Assembly: GCA_002344885.1 (NCBI GenBank)
Contig: DDUQ01000058.1
Span: 54,281 to 118,280, forward strand
Direction: 5' to 3'
Length of the DNA stretch: 64,000 nt
Source: Comamonadaceae bacterium UBA2334
GTDB taxonomy: Bacteria > Pseudomonadota > Gammaproteobacteria > Burkholderiales > Burkholderiaceae_C
Position numbers and translations under genes: made by a program. Each line of letters begins with the position of its first letter. Position 1 is the first letter of the stretch. The notes under the pieces were generated by a model. That model did not search any database. It was not told where the DNA came from and worked only from the letters and a program-made list of their open reading frames with translations. This document shows positions 23,387-32,736 of the stretch, piece by piece.

Positions 23387-24250
23387 ATGCGTCAGCAAAT
23401 TATAAGTTTGGACGATTGGTGGTCCACCCCCCAGGGCAGACATGCGCTGGACTGGGAACAGCGTCGCTTTCAGGAAGCGACGGTGGATGTGTTCGGCTTC
23501 AATGCTGTGCAGTTGGGCGTGTCGGCATTGCATGGTCTTGACTCCAACCGCATGCCGCACAGGTGGTTGGTAGGCATGCACCAGGTGGCCGACAGGGGCG
23601 AAACCATGGTGGACGATACAGTCCGCCAGGGCTGTCAGATGGTTTGTGACCCGGCTGCCTTGCCGTTTGCCGAGCAATCGCTCGACCTGGTCCTGCTGCC
23701 CCACACGCTGGAGCAAAGCGCCCACCCACACGGTGCCCTGCGCGAAGTCGAGCGAGTCCTGAGACCCGAGGGCCGGGTGGTGATTTCAGGTCTCAACCCG
23801 TTGAGCCTGTGGGCCATGCGCCAGCGCCGCTCTCACCTGCTGGCGCGCCTGGGGTTGCAGGGCTTGTCCGATCGGGCACTGTATTTGCCCCGATCGGGAG
23901 AGTTCATCAGCCATTGGCGCATCAAAGACTGGCTGGCGCTGCTGGGTTTCGAGGTCACAGCGGTCAGGTTCGGTGTGTATGCACCCGCCGTGCAGTCTGA
24001 AAAATGGCTGAGCCGCTACGACTGGATGGAGCGCCATGGCGCACGCTGGTGGCCGGTGTTGGGGGCGGTCTACACGGTGGAAGCGGTCAAACGCGTGCGT
24101 GGCATGCGTCTGTTGGGGCCGGCCTGGAAGCCTTTCCGGTCACGTGCGCTGGCGACAGGCGTGGTGGCGGGGTATCACACGCCGTCACAATTCAGGGATG
24201 TCGGTGCGCCCGTGCCCGACACCCAGAGCAAGAAAGTGAAAGACGTTTGA
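23387..24250 (+). CDS. class I SAM-dependent methyltransferase
   Basis: A 287-residue methyltransferase. The SAM-binding glycine motif is degenerate, but the acidic and post-motif regions are visible: [45 protein letters not shown] broken as usual in the Methyltransf_11 fold. The start at 23387 follows GAGG and gives [12 protein letters not shown]; the open frame extends 29 codons further. Its substrate is unknown. The gloB / methyltransferase / rnhA arrangement is common in proteobacteria (yafS-like position). Its last bases overlap the rnhA start. Confidence 0.88.
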   Translation: MRQQIISLDDWWSTPQGRHALDWEQRRFQEATVDVFGFNAVQLGVSALHGLDSNRMPHRWLVGMHQVADRGETMVDDTVRQGCQMVCDPAALPFAEQSLDLVLLPHTLEQSAHPHGALREVERVLRPEGRVVISGLNPLSLWAMRQRRSHLLARLGLQGLSDRALYLPRSGEFISHWRIKDWLALLGFEVTAVRFGVYAPAVQSEKWLSRYDWMERHGARWWPVLGAVYTVEAVKRVRGMRLLGPAWKPFRSRALATGVVAGYHTPSQFRDVGAPVPDTQSKKVKDV

Positions 24251-24687
24251 ACAAAGTCACGATTTACACAGACGGTGCCTGCAAAGGCAACCCCGGCCCC
24301 GGCGGATGGGGCGTGGTGCTGCGGGCCGTGGGCCACGAGAAGGAGTTGTACGGCGGCGAGGCCAACACCACCAACAACCGCATGGAACTGATGGCCGTGA
24401 TCGAGGCGCTGACGGCGCTGAAGCGCCCGTGCGAGGTGGCGCTGCACCTGGACAGCGAATACGTGCGCAAGGGTATCACCGAGTGGATACGGGGGTGGAA
24501 AGCCAAGGGCTGGCGGACTTCGGCCAACCAGCCCGTCAAGAATGCCGACCTGTGGCAGCGCCTGGACGCGTTGGTGGCGGCAGGCGGACACCGCATCCAA
24601 TGGATCTGGGTCAAAGGGCATGCGGGTGACCCCGGCAACGAGCGGGCCGATGCGCTTGCCAACCTGGGTGTGCCGGGTAGCCGTTGA
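24247..24687 (+). CDS. rnhA: ribonuclease HI
   Basis: Degrades the RNA strand of RNA-DNA hybrids. The 146-residue protein has the full catalytic set: Asp in [17 protein letters not shown], Glu in [13 protein letters not shown], Asp in [12 protein letters not shown] and the final Asp in [10 protein letters not shown], with the basic handle [11 protein letters not shown]. Translation most likely starts at TTG 24247, overlapping the methyltransferase stop (TTGA), because the residues after it ([13 protein letters not shown]) align with RNase HI and no ATG is near. The longer open frame upstream is a shadow of the methyltransferase gene. Confidence 0.95.
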   Translation: MNKVTIYTDGACKGNPGPGGWGVVLRAVGHEKELYGGEANTTNNRMELMAVIEALTALKRPCEVALHLDSEYVRKGITEWIRGWKAKGWRTSANQPVKNADLWQRLDALVAAGGHRIQWIWVKGHAGDPGNERADALANLGVPGSR

Positions 24688-24835
24688 GGCTGCGGTTGCG
24701 GGTGCCCGTGTAAAGCCTTCGTAAAGACGGGCCGTCCGATCACGGGTGTGACACGGAAGGTGCCCGTTTCCTGCTGCGCCACCCGCGCAATGTCGTTACA
24801 GTGTCGAACTTTCGTACTACGACAGCGGCGGGTGT

Positions 24836-26230
24836 ATGGCGTTCAAGGGTTTGCATGTGTGGGTGGCCGTGGCAGGCATTGCCGCCGCATCGGCGGGCGG
24901 TTGGTGGTGGCAGAACAGGGCACCGGTCAAAACGCCTGATGCTTCGGCACCGGCGGCTTCCGGTGCGGGCAAATCTGCGGCACCGACCGCAGGCCCATCG
25001 TCTCCGCCGAGAGCGGCTGGCGTGGAGGTGGCCAAAGTGGAGCGGGCCACGTTGCGTGATGAAGCGCAGGCCGTGGGCACCTTGCGCTCCCGACAGAACA
25101 CGGTGCTCAGGCCAGAGGTGTCAGGACGCATCAGCCAGTTGGGATTTGCCGATGGGGCCCGTGTGCGCAAAGGCCAGTTGCTGGTCAAGCTGGACGACGC
25201 ACTGCCTGCTGCCGAGCTCAAGCAGGCACAGGCTCAGGTGTCCATCGCGCGGGCCAATCTGAAGCGCAACCAGGAGCTGGTGGCACAGAATTTTGTGGCC
25301 CAGCGCGTGCTGGAAGAAAGCCAGGCAACGGTTCAGGTGGCCGAAGCGCAGCTTGCGCTGGCCGAGGCGCGGTTGCAGCGCATGTCCATCGTGGCCCCGT
25401 TTGATGGCACGGTGGGCATCCGGAGTGTCAACATCGGCGACTTTGTGAAAGATGGTGCCGATCTGGTCAACCTGGAAGACATCGGCAGCTTGTATGTCGA
25501 TTTCCGCGTGCCAGAGCGTTTCCTGGCCAGGATCAGGCGCGGTCAGTCGGTCGAGGTTCAGCTGGATGCCTTTCCGGGTCGGTCGTTCCAGGCCACTGTG
25601 GACGCGGTGGACCCATTGGTCGATGCCAATGGCCGTTCGGTCGGCATCCGGGCGGTGTTGCCCAACACGGCTGGCGTGCCCCAGCTGCAGCCGACTGCCA
25701 AGCCGCCCGCAAGTGCTGGCGCACCTGCAGCGCAGGCCGGCAAGCCACCAGCGCAGTCCGCCAAGGGTGCTGACAGGCCCAACACCCCGCGTGCAGGAGC
25801 GGGTGCGGGAGTCGGTGCTGGAGCAGAGGCCGGGCCCTTGCGTCCTGGCATGTTTGCCCGGGCGACGGTGGTGTTTGCTGTGCGTGACAGTGCGTTGACC
25901 GTGCCGGAAGAAGCCATCGTGCCACAGGGTGGCAGGCAGTTCGTCATCAAGGTGGTGCCGGCAGACACCCTGTCGGCTGAGGCGCAGGCCAAGTTGCCCA
26001 AAGACACCACGACGGTGTCGCAACGCGTGGAAGTGAAGCTCGGCGTGCGCCGCCCGGGCCGCGTGGAGGTGCTGGATGGTGTGGCCGAGGGAGATACGGT
26101 AGTGGTGGCCGGCCAGCAGCGCCTGCAGCGCGATGGGTCAGCCGTGCGGGTGATTGACATGTCGCGGCCACCCGGTCCACCACCGTCTGGTGCGCCAGCC
26201 GCAGTTCCCACAACGCCCGCCGCACGCTGA
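24836..26230 (+). CDS. RND efflux periplasmic adaptor (membrane fusion protein)
   Basis: Adaptor subunit of a tripartite RND exporter, 464 residues. The N-terminus has one membrane anchor (HVWVAVAGIAAASAGGWWW), an Ala/Pro linker, then the lipoyl half-motifs LRPEVSGRISQLGFADGARV and APFDGTVGIRSVNIGDFV flanking a coiled-coil hairpin (about residues 120-180). The beta-barrel region is interrupted by an unusual Ala/Pro/Gly-rich insertion at about 285-330. Another such stretch closes the protein. The RND pump gene follows after 13 bases. No outer-membrane factor gene is adjacent and no regulator is beside it. Confidence 0.92.
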   Translation: MAFKGLHVWVAVAGIAAASAGGWWWQNRAPVKTPDASAPAASGAGKSAAPTAGPSSPPRAAGVEVAKVERATLRDEAQAVGTLRSRQNTVLRPEVSGRISQLGFADGARVRKGQLLVKLDDALPAAELKQAQAQVSIARANLKRNQELVAQNFVAQRVLEESQATVQVAEAQLALAEARLQRMSIVAPFDGTVGIRSVNIGDFVKDGADLVNLEDIGSLYVDFRVPERFLARIRRGQSVEVQLDAFPGRSFQATVDAVDPLVDANGRSVGIRAVLPNTAGVPQLQPTAKPPASAGAPAAQAGKPPAQSAKGADRPNTPRAGAGAGVGAGAEAGPLRPGMFARATVVFAVRDSALTVPEEAIVPQGGRQFVIKVVPADTLSAEAQAKLPKDTTTVSQRVEVKLGVRRPGRVEVLDGVAEGDTVVVAGQQRLQRDGSAVRVIDMSRPPGPPPSGAPAAVPTTPAAR

Positions 26231-26243
26231 AACAGGAGGGCGC

Positions 26244-29200
26244 ATGCAACTGCCTGAAGTGTCCATTCGGCGGCCGGTGTTTGCCACCGTGCTGTCGCTG
26301 TTGATCTTGCTGATCGGCTACGTGTCGTTCACACGGTTGAACGTGCGTGAGTACCCCAAAATTGACGAACCCGTGGTGACGGTCGAGACCCGGTACACGG
26401 GTGCGTCGAGCGAGGTCATCGAAGCCCAGGTGACCAAGGTGCTGGAGGATTCCCTCGCGGGCATTGAAGGGGTGGACGTGATCACGTCCATCAGCCGGCA
26501 GGAACAGAGCCAGATCACCGTGCGCTTCGTGTTGTCGCGTGAGGCCGACTCGGCGGCTGCCGACGTGCGTGACAAGGTCAGCCGTGTGCGCCAACGCCTG
26601 CCGCAGGGCATCGATGAACCGGTGATTGCCAAGGTCGAGGCCGATGCATTCCCGGTCATCTGGCTGGCCTTCAGTTCCGACACGCTGACGCCGTTGCAAC
26701 TCACCGACTATGCCAACCGGATCGCCAAACCCATGCTGCAAACCGCGCCGGGCGCGTCGGATGTGCGGGTGTTCGGCGAGCGCAAGTATGCGATGCGCAT
26801 CTGGCTCGATGCCGACAAGCTGGCCGCGTTCAAGCTGACCACGCAGGATGTTGAAGACGCACTGCGCCGCTCCAACCTGGAAGTGCCAGCCGGTCGGGTG
26901 GAGAGCAAGCAGCGCGAATTCAACGTCACGGCGGCCACCGACCTGCAAACCCCGGCACAGTTCCGGCAGATGGTCATCCGCACGGTCAACGGCATGCCGG
27001 TGCGGCTGGGTGATGTGGCGCGCGTCGAGCAGGGGCCGCAGGCCGAGCGGACCTCCACCCGGCTGAACGGGCAGGATGCGATCACACTGGGCGTGATCCG
27101 CAACGCCACGGCCAACCCGCTCGACCTGAGTGCAGCCGTGCGCAAGATGATTCCGCGCATCAAGGACAACCTGCCGCCGGGCATCGAGATTGAAGTGGCC
27201 AACGACAACTCGGTGTTCATTGACCGCTCCATCCAGGCGGTGTTCAAGACCATTCTGGAAGCCGTGGTGCTGGTGGCGCTGGTGATTTTTGTGTTCCTGC
27301 GCACGTTCCGGGCATCCATCATCCCGCTGGTCACCATTCCGGTTTCGTTGATCGGCACGTTTGCGCTGATGGCGCTGTTCGGGTTCACCATCAACACGCT
27401 GACCCTGCTGGCGCTGGTGCTGGCCATCGGGCTGGTGGTGGACGATGCCATCGTGGTGCTGGAAAACATCTACCGGCACATCGAGGAGGGCATGCAACCG
27501 TTCCATGCGGCCATCCGGGGTGCGAAGGAAATCGGTTTCGCCGTGGTGGCGATGACGTTGACACTGGCCGCCGTGTATGCCCCGCTGGCGTTCACGCCGG
27601 GGCGTACCGGGCGGCTGTTTGCCGAGTTTGCGCTGGCGCTGGCGGGGTCAGTGGTGGTGTCGGGTTTTGTGGCGTTGACGCTCTCGCCCATGATGTGTTC
27701 GGTGCTGCTCAAGCACAACCCCAAGCCCAGCCGGTTCGACCGGGGCATGGAGTGGGTGCTCCGCGGCATCACCAGCGGGTACGGCCGTGCCCTGGCCTGG
27801 ACGCTCTCGGCCACCCACATGGGCGGGGTCAAGCTGTCCCACCGCTGGCTGGTGGTCGGCGTGATGGCCTTGGCAGGGTGGGGCACCTGGAGCCTGCTGC
27901 AGTCCACCAAGAGCGAGCTGGCGCCATTGGAAGACCGGGGGGTCATCCTGACGGTCATCAACGGCCCTGACGGTGCCACGCTGGACTACACCATGCGCTA
28001 TGCCGCCGCCATTGAAAAAATGGGCAGTGCCTACCCGGAGTTTGACCGCATCTTCACCGTGGCGGGCAACCCCACCGTGGCGCAGGGCAATGTGTTTTTG
28101 CGCACAACACCCTGGGAACAGCGTGAACGAACCACGCTGGAACTGGCGCGGGAGCTGACGCCCAAGATCGGCGGCCTGCCCGGTGTCATGGCGTTCCCTA
28201 TCACGCCGCCTTCGCTGGGGCAAGGGTTTCGCGAAAGGCCTGTCAATTTTGTGATCGTCACGTCTGACAGCTACCAGAACCTGGCGCAGGTGGTGCGGGC
28301 CATGCAGGACGAAATGGCGAAACACCCTGGTTTCGTCAGTGTGGACACGGACCTGCGCCTGAACAAACCCGAAATTCGTCTGGAGGTTGACCGAGAGAAG
28401 GCAGCTGACATGGGCGTGGCGGTCGATGCCGTGGCCCGTGCGGTCGAAACCATGATGGGCGGGCGCTCGGTCACCCGCTACAAGCGCGAAGGTGAGCAAT
28501 ACGACGTCATCGTCCAGACGGCAGCCACCGGGCGCGACACGCCCGACGACATCGAGCGGATTTTTGTGCGGGGCCGCAACGACACGATGATCCCGTTGTC
28601 TGCGCTGGTGCGCATCCGCGAGGTGGTGGTGCCGCGCGAACTGAACCACTTCGGTCAGCGGCGCAGTGCCACCATCACCGCCAACCTGACGCCTGATTTT
28701 GCGCTGGGCGATGCGCTGGCGTACATGAACGACGCCTCTAAACGCGTGCTCAAGCCGGGCTACTCGACCGACCTGAACGGCACGTCGCGCGAGTTCCGTA
28801 ATTCATCCGGCTCGTTGGTGGTGGTGTTCGTGTTGGCGTTGCTGTTCATCTATCTGGTGCTGGCTGCACAGTTCGAGAGCTTCGTCGATCCGCTCATCAT
28901 CCTGTTCTCGGTGCCGTTGTCGATGGTGGGTGCCTTGCTGGCGCTGCAATGGAGCGGGGGGACGCTGAACGTGTTCAGCCAGATCGGCCTGATCACGCTG
29001 GTGGGGCTGATCACCAAACACGGCATCCTGATCGTCGAATTTGCCAACCAGTTGCGTGAGCATGGCATGGCGACGCTGGAGGCGGTGAAGCAGTCGGCCA
29101 CGCTGCGGCTGCGTCCCATACTGATGACGACTGGGGCCATGGTGCTGGGGGCCATTCCGTTGGCCCTGGCCGAAGGGGCAGGGGCAGAGAGCCGCCGCCA

Positions 29201-29360
29201 GATCGGCTGGGTCATCGTGGGTGGCATGAGCCTGGGCACGCTGCTGACCATCTTCGTGGTGCCCACCATGTACACCTTGCTGGCCCGCCAGCGTGTGCCG
29301 GGGCCCAACAAACAACCGTTCAAACGGGCGTCACACCCGCATGAGGCGCAGGATGCCTGA
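26244..29360 (+). CDS. RND efflux transporter, inner-membrane pump (HAE1/AcrB type)
   Basis: Proton-driven pump of 1038 residues, the usual size for AcrB/MexB-type HAE1 transporters. It begins MQLPEVSIRRPVFATVLSLL after the ribosome-binding site AGGAGGG. Twelve membrane helices occur in two halves separated by large periplasmic loops. TM4 carries the proton-relay Asp pair (LVLAIGLVVDDAIVVLENI), and conserved RND blocks GLITKHGILIVEFANQ and LRLRPILMTT are present. The exported compounds cannot be assigned. The open frame extends upstream into the adaptor gene, but this start is clear. Its 3' end overlaps the convergent GGDEF/EAL gene by 41 bases. Confidence 0.95.
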   Translation: MQLPEVSIRRPVFATVLSLLILLIGYVSFTRLNVREYPKIDEPVVTVETRYTGASSEVIEAQVTKVLEDSLAGIEGVDVITSISRQEQSQITVRFVLSREADSAAADVRDKVSRVRQRLPQGIDEPVIAKVEADAFPVIWLAFSSDTLTPLQLTDYANRIAKPMLQTAPGASDVRVFGERKYAMRIWLDADKLAAFKLTTQDVEDALRRSNLEVPAGRVESKQREFNVTAATDLQTPAQFRQMVIRTVNGMPVRLGDVARVEQGPQAERTSTRLNGQDAITLGVIRNATANPLDLSAAVRKMIPRIKDNLPPGIEIEVANDNSVFIDRSIQAVFKTILEAVVLVALVIFVFLRTFRASIIPLVTIPVSLIGTFALMALFGFTINTLTLLALVLAIGLVVDDAIVVLENIYRHIEEGMQPFHAAIRGAKEIGFAVVAMTLTLAAVYAPLAFTPGRTGRLFAEFALALAGSVVVSGFVALTLSPMMCSVLLKHNPKPSRFDRGMEWVLRGITSGYGRALAWTLSATHMGGVKLSHRWLVVGVMALAGWGTWSLLQSTKSELAPLEDRGVILTVINGPDGATLDYTMRYAAAIEKMGSAYPEFDRIFTVAGNPTVAQGNVFLRTTPWEQRERTTLELARELTPKIGGLPGVMAFPITPPSLGQGFRERPVNFVIVTSDSYQNLAQVVRAMQDEMAKHPGFVSVDTDLRLNKPEIRLEVDREKAADMGVAVDAVARAVETMMGGRSVTRYKREGEQYDVIVQTAATGRDTPDDIERIFVRGRNDTMIPLSALVRIREVVVPRELNHFGQRRSATITANLTPDFALGDALAYMNDASKRVLKPGYSTDLNGTSREFRNSSGSLVVVFVLALLFIYLVLAAQFESFVDPLIILFSVPLSMVGALLALQWSGGTLNVFSQIGLITLVGLITKHGILIVEFANQLREHGMATLEAVKQSATLRLRPILMTTGAMVLGAIPLALAEGAGAESRRQIGWVIVGGMSLGTLLTIFVVPTMYTLLARQRVPGPNKQPFKRASHPHEAQDA

Positions 29361-31257
29361 CCGGTGAGGCCGGCAGCGCGGCCAGCCAGGCATCGACCGC
29401 CTGTGGGCGGCTGAACAGATAGCCCTGCATGCTGTGGCAGTCATGTGCCACCAGAAAGTCTGCCTGGGCTTGGGTTTCCACGCCCTCGGCCACCGCTTTC
29501 AGACCCAGGTTGTCGGCCATGGCCAGGATCATGCGGACGATGGCCACGTCGTTGGCATCGTGGGGCAGGTCGTCGACAAAGCTTCGGTCGATTTTCAGCT
29601 CGTGCAGGGGTAAGCGCTTCAGGTAGCTCAGGCTGGAATAGCCGGTGCCGAAGTCGTCCATCGAGAACCGGAAGCCCTTGTCCACCAGCCGGGCCATGCT
29701 GTCGATGGTTTCGCCCTTGTCGGTCATGGTCAGGCTCTCGGTGATTTCGAGCATCAGCGCCTGCGGCGGCACGCCGTGCGAGGCCAGAATGTTCTGCACC
29801 TGCTGTTCGAACCCGGGCTGGCGGAACTGTTGGGCGCTGATGTTGACCGACAGCGGGAAACGGTGACCGGTGGCCTGCAGGCGAAGGGCCAACTCGCAGG
29901 CCTGGTTCAGCATCCATTCGCCCAGCGGGACGATCAGGCCACTGTGTTCTGCCATGCCAATGAACTGGCCGGGCGGTATGTTCCCCCGTTCGGGGTGGGA
30001 CCAGCGCACCAGCAGCTCGGCACCCACCGGGCGGTGCGCGGCGTCAACCTGTGTTTGCACGGCTACCCAGAGCCCCGTGTGGCGCAGCGCGTGGGTCAGG
30101 TCGTTGGCGAGCAACATGCGCTGGTGAAGCGCGGTGTGCATGGCTTCTTCGAATATGACGACCTGGTTGCGGCCGTTGCCCTTGGCCTGGTAAAGGGCGG
30201 TGTCGGCCTCGCGCATGGCATCTTCGGGTGACTGCAGGCCCGCAGGGAGCAAGGTCATGCCGATGCTGATGCGGGTGCTGACGCTTTGCTGGTCGGGCAG
30301 CGCAAAGGGTTTGGTCATGGCCTGGCGCAACTGCTCCGCCTTTTTCATGGCCTGGTCGCTCAGCGGCGCGGAGGGTTCGGGATCGGCCTGAAACAGCACC
30401 ACAAATTCGTCGCCCCCCATCCGTGCCACCAGGGACGGTTGAGGCACCTGAGTGGACAGTCGCCGTGCGACGCGAACCAGCAGTTCATCTCCCTTCAGGT
30501 GTCCGAAGGTGTCGTTGATGTCTTTGAAATTGTCCAGATCGATGAACATCAACGCGCCGGCCCAACCGGCTTGGCCGGCGCGCTTTTGCAGGGTTTCGCG
30601 CAGCGCACGCCGGTTGGGCAGCCCTGTCAGCGGGTCCACATGCGCAAGTTGCGCCATCACATGTTCGGACCGTGTGGCCCGGTCTATTGCCATGGCCAGA
30701 CGTCGCAGCAGCACGGCGGCAGACATGGCGATGATGATGCTGAGCGTGAGGTAGTTGAGCGCCAGCAGTGTCCACATCAGCTCGGGATGGGGCAGCAGGG
30801 GCAGCGGCGCGAGGGGCAGGTCAAGCCCGTACCCCAGCGGAAACGCCACCAGCCCGATCAGCGCCGTGACGGTCAGTGCAGCTGAACGGCCCAACAACAG
30901 GGCGGCCATGATGGGGGCGGCACACAGCCAGGGCAGGCTGAACGCGCCGATGTCATTGAACAGAAACGACAGGCCCATGCCAGTCGTGATCAGCACGATG
31001 CCAGCGCCTTTGGTACGGGTTCCCAGCCCCCGGTGGTGGCGCAACCACAGCAGGAAGGCCAGCGCCGCGACGTTGCTCAGCGCCATGGCCCCGTCCTGCT
31101 TGAACCACGACACAGCGGTGCCAATGGCCGCCAGCACCGACCCGGTGGGTACCGCGACGGCCAGCACGGTGTCTTGCAGGTCTTCACGCCAGCGGCTCAG
31201 ACGCTGGTTGGCCTGGAGCGTTTCGTCAGCAGAAAGCGGGGAGGGGGCAGGTTGCAT
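29320..31257 (-). CDS. membrane GGDEF/EAL protein (c-di-GMP cyclase/phosphodiesterase)
   Basis: About 645 residues. An N-terminal membrane part with roughly six helices (residues 30-200) precedes a GGDEF domain with intact ARMGGDEFVV. The inhibitory RxxD site is replaced by PQPS. An EAL domain follows with the signature altered to AELLVRW (E kept) and NISAQQF, EITES, DDFGTGYSSLSYL, LKIDRSF, AEGVE and MQGYLFSRP intact. Both activities look chemically possible. A GTG at 31278 could start it, but it lies in a hairpin loop, so ATG 31257 is preferred. It follows moeA on the same strand. Confidence 0.93.
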   Translation of the reverse strand: MQPAPSPLSADETLQANQRLSRWREDLQDTVLAVAVPTGSVLAAIGTAVSWFKQDGAMALSNVAALAFLLWLRHHRGLGTRTKGAGIVLITTGMGLSFLFNDIGAFSLPWLCAAPIMAALLLGRSAALTVTALIGLVAFPLGYGLDLPLAPLPLLPHPELMWTLLALNYLTLSIIIAMSAAVLLRRLAMAIDRATRSEHVMAQLAHVDPLTGLPNRRALRETLQKRAGQAGWAGALMFIDLDNFKDINDTFGHLKGDELLVRVARRLSTQVPQPSLVARMGGDEFVVLFQADPEPSAPLSDQAMKKAEQLRQAMTKPFALPDQQSVSTRISIGMTLLPAGLQSPEDAMREADTALYQAKGNGRNQVVIFEEAMHTALHQRMLLANDLTHALRHTGLWVAVQTQVDAAHRPVGAELLVRWSHPERGNIPPGQFIGMAEHSGLIVPLGEWMLNQACELALRLQATGHRFPLSVNISAQQFRQPGFEQQVQNILASHGVPPQALMLEITESLTMTDKGETIDSMARLVDKGFRFSMDDFGTGYSSLSYLKRLPLHELKIDRSFVDDLPHDANDVAIVRMILAMADNLGLKAVAEGVETQAQADFLVAHDCHSMQGYLFSRPQAVDAWLAALPASPVRHPAPHAGVTPV

Positions 31258-31265
31258 GGGTGCCG

Positions 31266-31294
31266 GACAGCCTGCCACAACCGGCAGGGCTGTC
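31266..31294 (-). terminator. hairpin between moeA and the GGDEF/EAL gene
   Basis: GACAGCCTGCC and GGCAGGGCTGTC pair over 11 bp with one bulged base and a 6-base loop, starting at the moeA stop codon. No T-run follows on the minus strand. It could attenuate transcription from the molybdenum cofactor genes into the c-di-GMP gene or stabilise the moeA mRNA. Confidence 0.5.
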
Positions 31295-32690
31295 AGATCA
31301 TGCCATCAAACATCATCACGTCAACTTCGTCACCCATGGCCACATTGCCCTGGTCGTGGTGCAGCACGATCAGGCCGTTGGCCTCGGCCATCGAGCGCAA
31401 CACGCCCGAGCCCTGGTTGCCGGTGGTGCGGACGTGCAGGCTGCCGTCTGGTGCGGTGGTGACGGTGCCGCGCTGGTATTCGGTGCGGCCGGGCTTTTTG
31501 CGCAGCACTTCCTGGCTGCGTGCTTTCAGCAGCACCGGGGGAGCGGTGGTATCGCCCATCATGCGCAGCAACGCCGGACGGACAAACGCCAGGAACGTGA
31601 CCATCACCGCCACCGGGTTGCCCGGCAGGCCAAACAGCACGGTTGAGGGGATGCTATCGAATAAGTTGCTGTGTTTGCTTTCCAATAAAGCGCTGGAGGC
31701 GATTTTTTCTTGAAACAAGGCCTGCTTGGGGATGCGCCCCACCGCCATGGGGCGGCCGGGGCGCATGGCAATGCGCCAGAACACCACGCCGCAGCCGGAG
31801 GCGGGGTCGTCACCTGCCAGCTTTTTCATCATGGCCTTGGTGTGGTCGGCTTCACCGACGCTCACCCCGCCGCTGGTGATGACCGCGTCGGCTTCGGCGG
31901 CAGCCTGGCGAAAGGCGGCCTCCAGCCCCTCGGGCTGGTCGGGCACCACACCCAGGTCGATCACCTCGCAGCCCAGCCGCTGCAGCAGGCCGAACACGGT
32001 GTAGCGGTTGCTGTCGTACACGGCACCCTCGCGTGGGGCATCGCCCAGGCTGAGGATTTCGTCCCCGGTCGAGAAGTAAGCCACTTTCAGCCGCCGGTAC
32101 ACCGTGACGGTGGGCAGCCCCAGGCTGGCGGCCAGGCCCATGGCCGCCGGGGTGAGACGTTGGCCCGCACGCAGCGCGGGGCGGCCCTGCATCAGGTCTT
32201 CACCGGCCAGGCGGCGGTTGTCGCCGCGTTGCAGCAGGTTGGCCGGTATGCAGATGGCGGTGGGGGCACCCTCGGTTGGGCCACTGGAAGCGGGCTGTGT
32301 CAGCTCCTGCGGCACCACGGTGTCCAGCCCGGCGGGCATGATGGCCCCTGTCATGATCTTCACGCACTGCCTTGGGCCAACGGTGCCGGCCCAGGCCTTG
32401 CCGGCCAGGGCGGTGCCCACCACGGGTTGGAGCACCAGGGGCTGGCCGGGTTGCAGGGCAGAGCCATCGAAGGCGTAGCCGTCCATGGCCGAGTTGTCGT
32501 GTGGCGGCACGCTGATGGCCGAGATGATGTCGGTGGCCAGCACGCGCTGGTGCGCGGCCATCAGCGGCAGGGTTTCGGTGTCGGCCACGGGCTGCACCAG
32601 CTCGGCCAGGAAGGCATTGACCGCGTCGGCGCGCAGGGCTTGGGGGTCATACCCTTGCAGCTGGGAGGCAATCTCATCAATGTTTTTCAT
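31293..32690 (-). CDS. moeA: molybdopterin molybdenumtransferase
   Basis: Inserts molybdenum into adenylylated molybdopterin. The 465-residue protein is longer than E. coli MoeA (411) partly because of an extra segment coded by a dispersed-repeat copy (residues about 325-350, EKIASSALLESKHSNLF). Family blocks are PPHDNSAMDGYAFDG, VKIMTGAIMPAGLDTVVPQE, ISTGDE-like FSTGDEILSLGD, GVSVGEADHTK, FWRIAMRPGRPMAVG and LFGLPGNPVAVMVTFL. It lies downstream of mobA and moaA on the same strand. The insertion precedes the conserved substrate loop LPGNPVA without breaking it. Confidence 0.95.
   Translation of the reverse strand: MKNIDEIASQLQGYDPQALRADAVNAFLAELVQPVADTETLPLMAAHQRVLATDIISAISVPPHDNSAMDGYAFDGSALQPGQPLVLQPVVGTALAGKAWAGTVGPRQCVKIMTGAIMPAGLDTVVPQELTQPASSGPTEGAPTAICIPANLLQRGDNRRLAGEDLMQGRPALRAGQRLTPAAMGLAASLGLPTVTVYRRLKVAYFSTGDEILSLGDAPREGAVYDSNRYTVFGLLQRLGCEVIDLGVVPDQPEGLEAAFRQAAAEADAVITSGGVSVGEADHTKAMMKKLAGDDPASGCGVVFWRIAMRPGRPMAVGRIPKQALFQEKIASSALLESKHSNLFDSIPSTVLFGLPGNPVAVMVTFLAFVRPALLRMMGDTTAPPVLLKARSQEVLRKKPGRTEYQRGTVTTAPDGSLHVRTTGNQGSGVLRSMAEANGLIVLHHDQGNVAMGDEVDVMMFDGMI
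31653..31711 (-). repeat. dispersed AGCGCTTT repeat, copy E (inside moeA)
   Basis: The minus strand reads AAAAAATCGCCTCCAGCGCT, then TTATTGGAAAGC and ATTCGATAGCATC. It shares AAAATCGSCTCCAGCGCTTT with the dnaX copy and CGCTTTAYTGGAAAGC with the hpaF copy. It is in frame and adds residues that other MoeA proteins lack, as far as I can recall the family. Confidence 0.6.
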
Positions 32691-32691
32691 G

Positions 32692-32736
32692 CTCAGCGCT
32701 TTTTTGTATTGTGTTTGTTGCTACGCTTTCAAGCTC
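32692..32736 (-). repeat. dispersed AGCGCTTT repeat, copy F (mobA-moeA gap)
   Basis: The plus strand reads AGCGCTTTTTTGTATTGTGT, then TTGTTGCTACGCTTTC. It fills the 38-base gap between mobA and moeA and runs into the mobA 3' end. The AGCGCT core and A/T tract match the other copies, but the flanks are more diverged. Confidence 0.45.

Noticed and set aside
24688..24835. Regulator-binding site in front of the RND efflux genes
   Set aside because: Only short GTAAAG direct repeats and weak inverted pieces are visible; nothing matches a known operator well enough to report.
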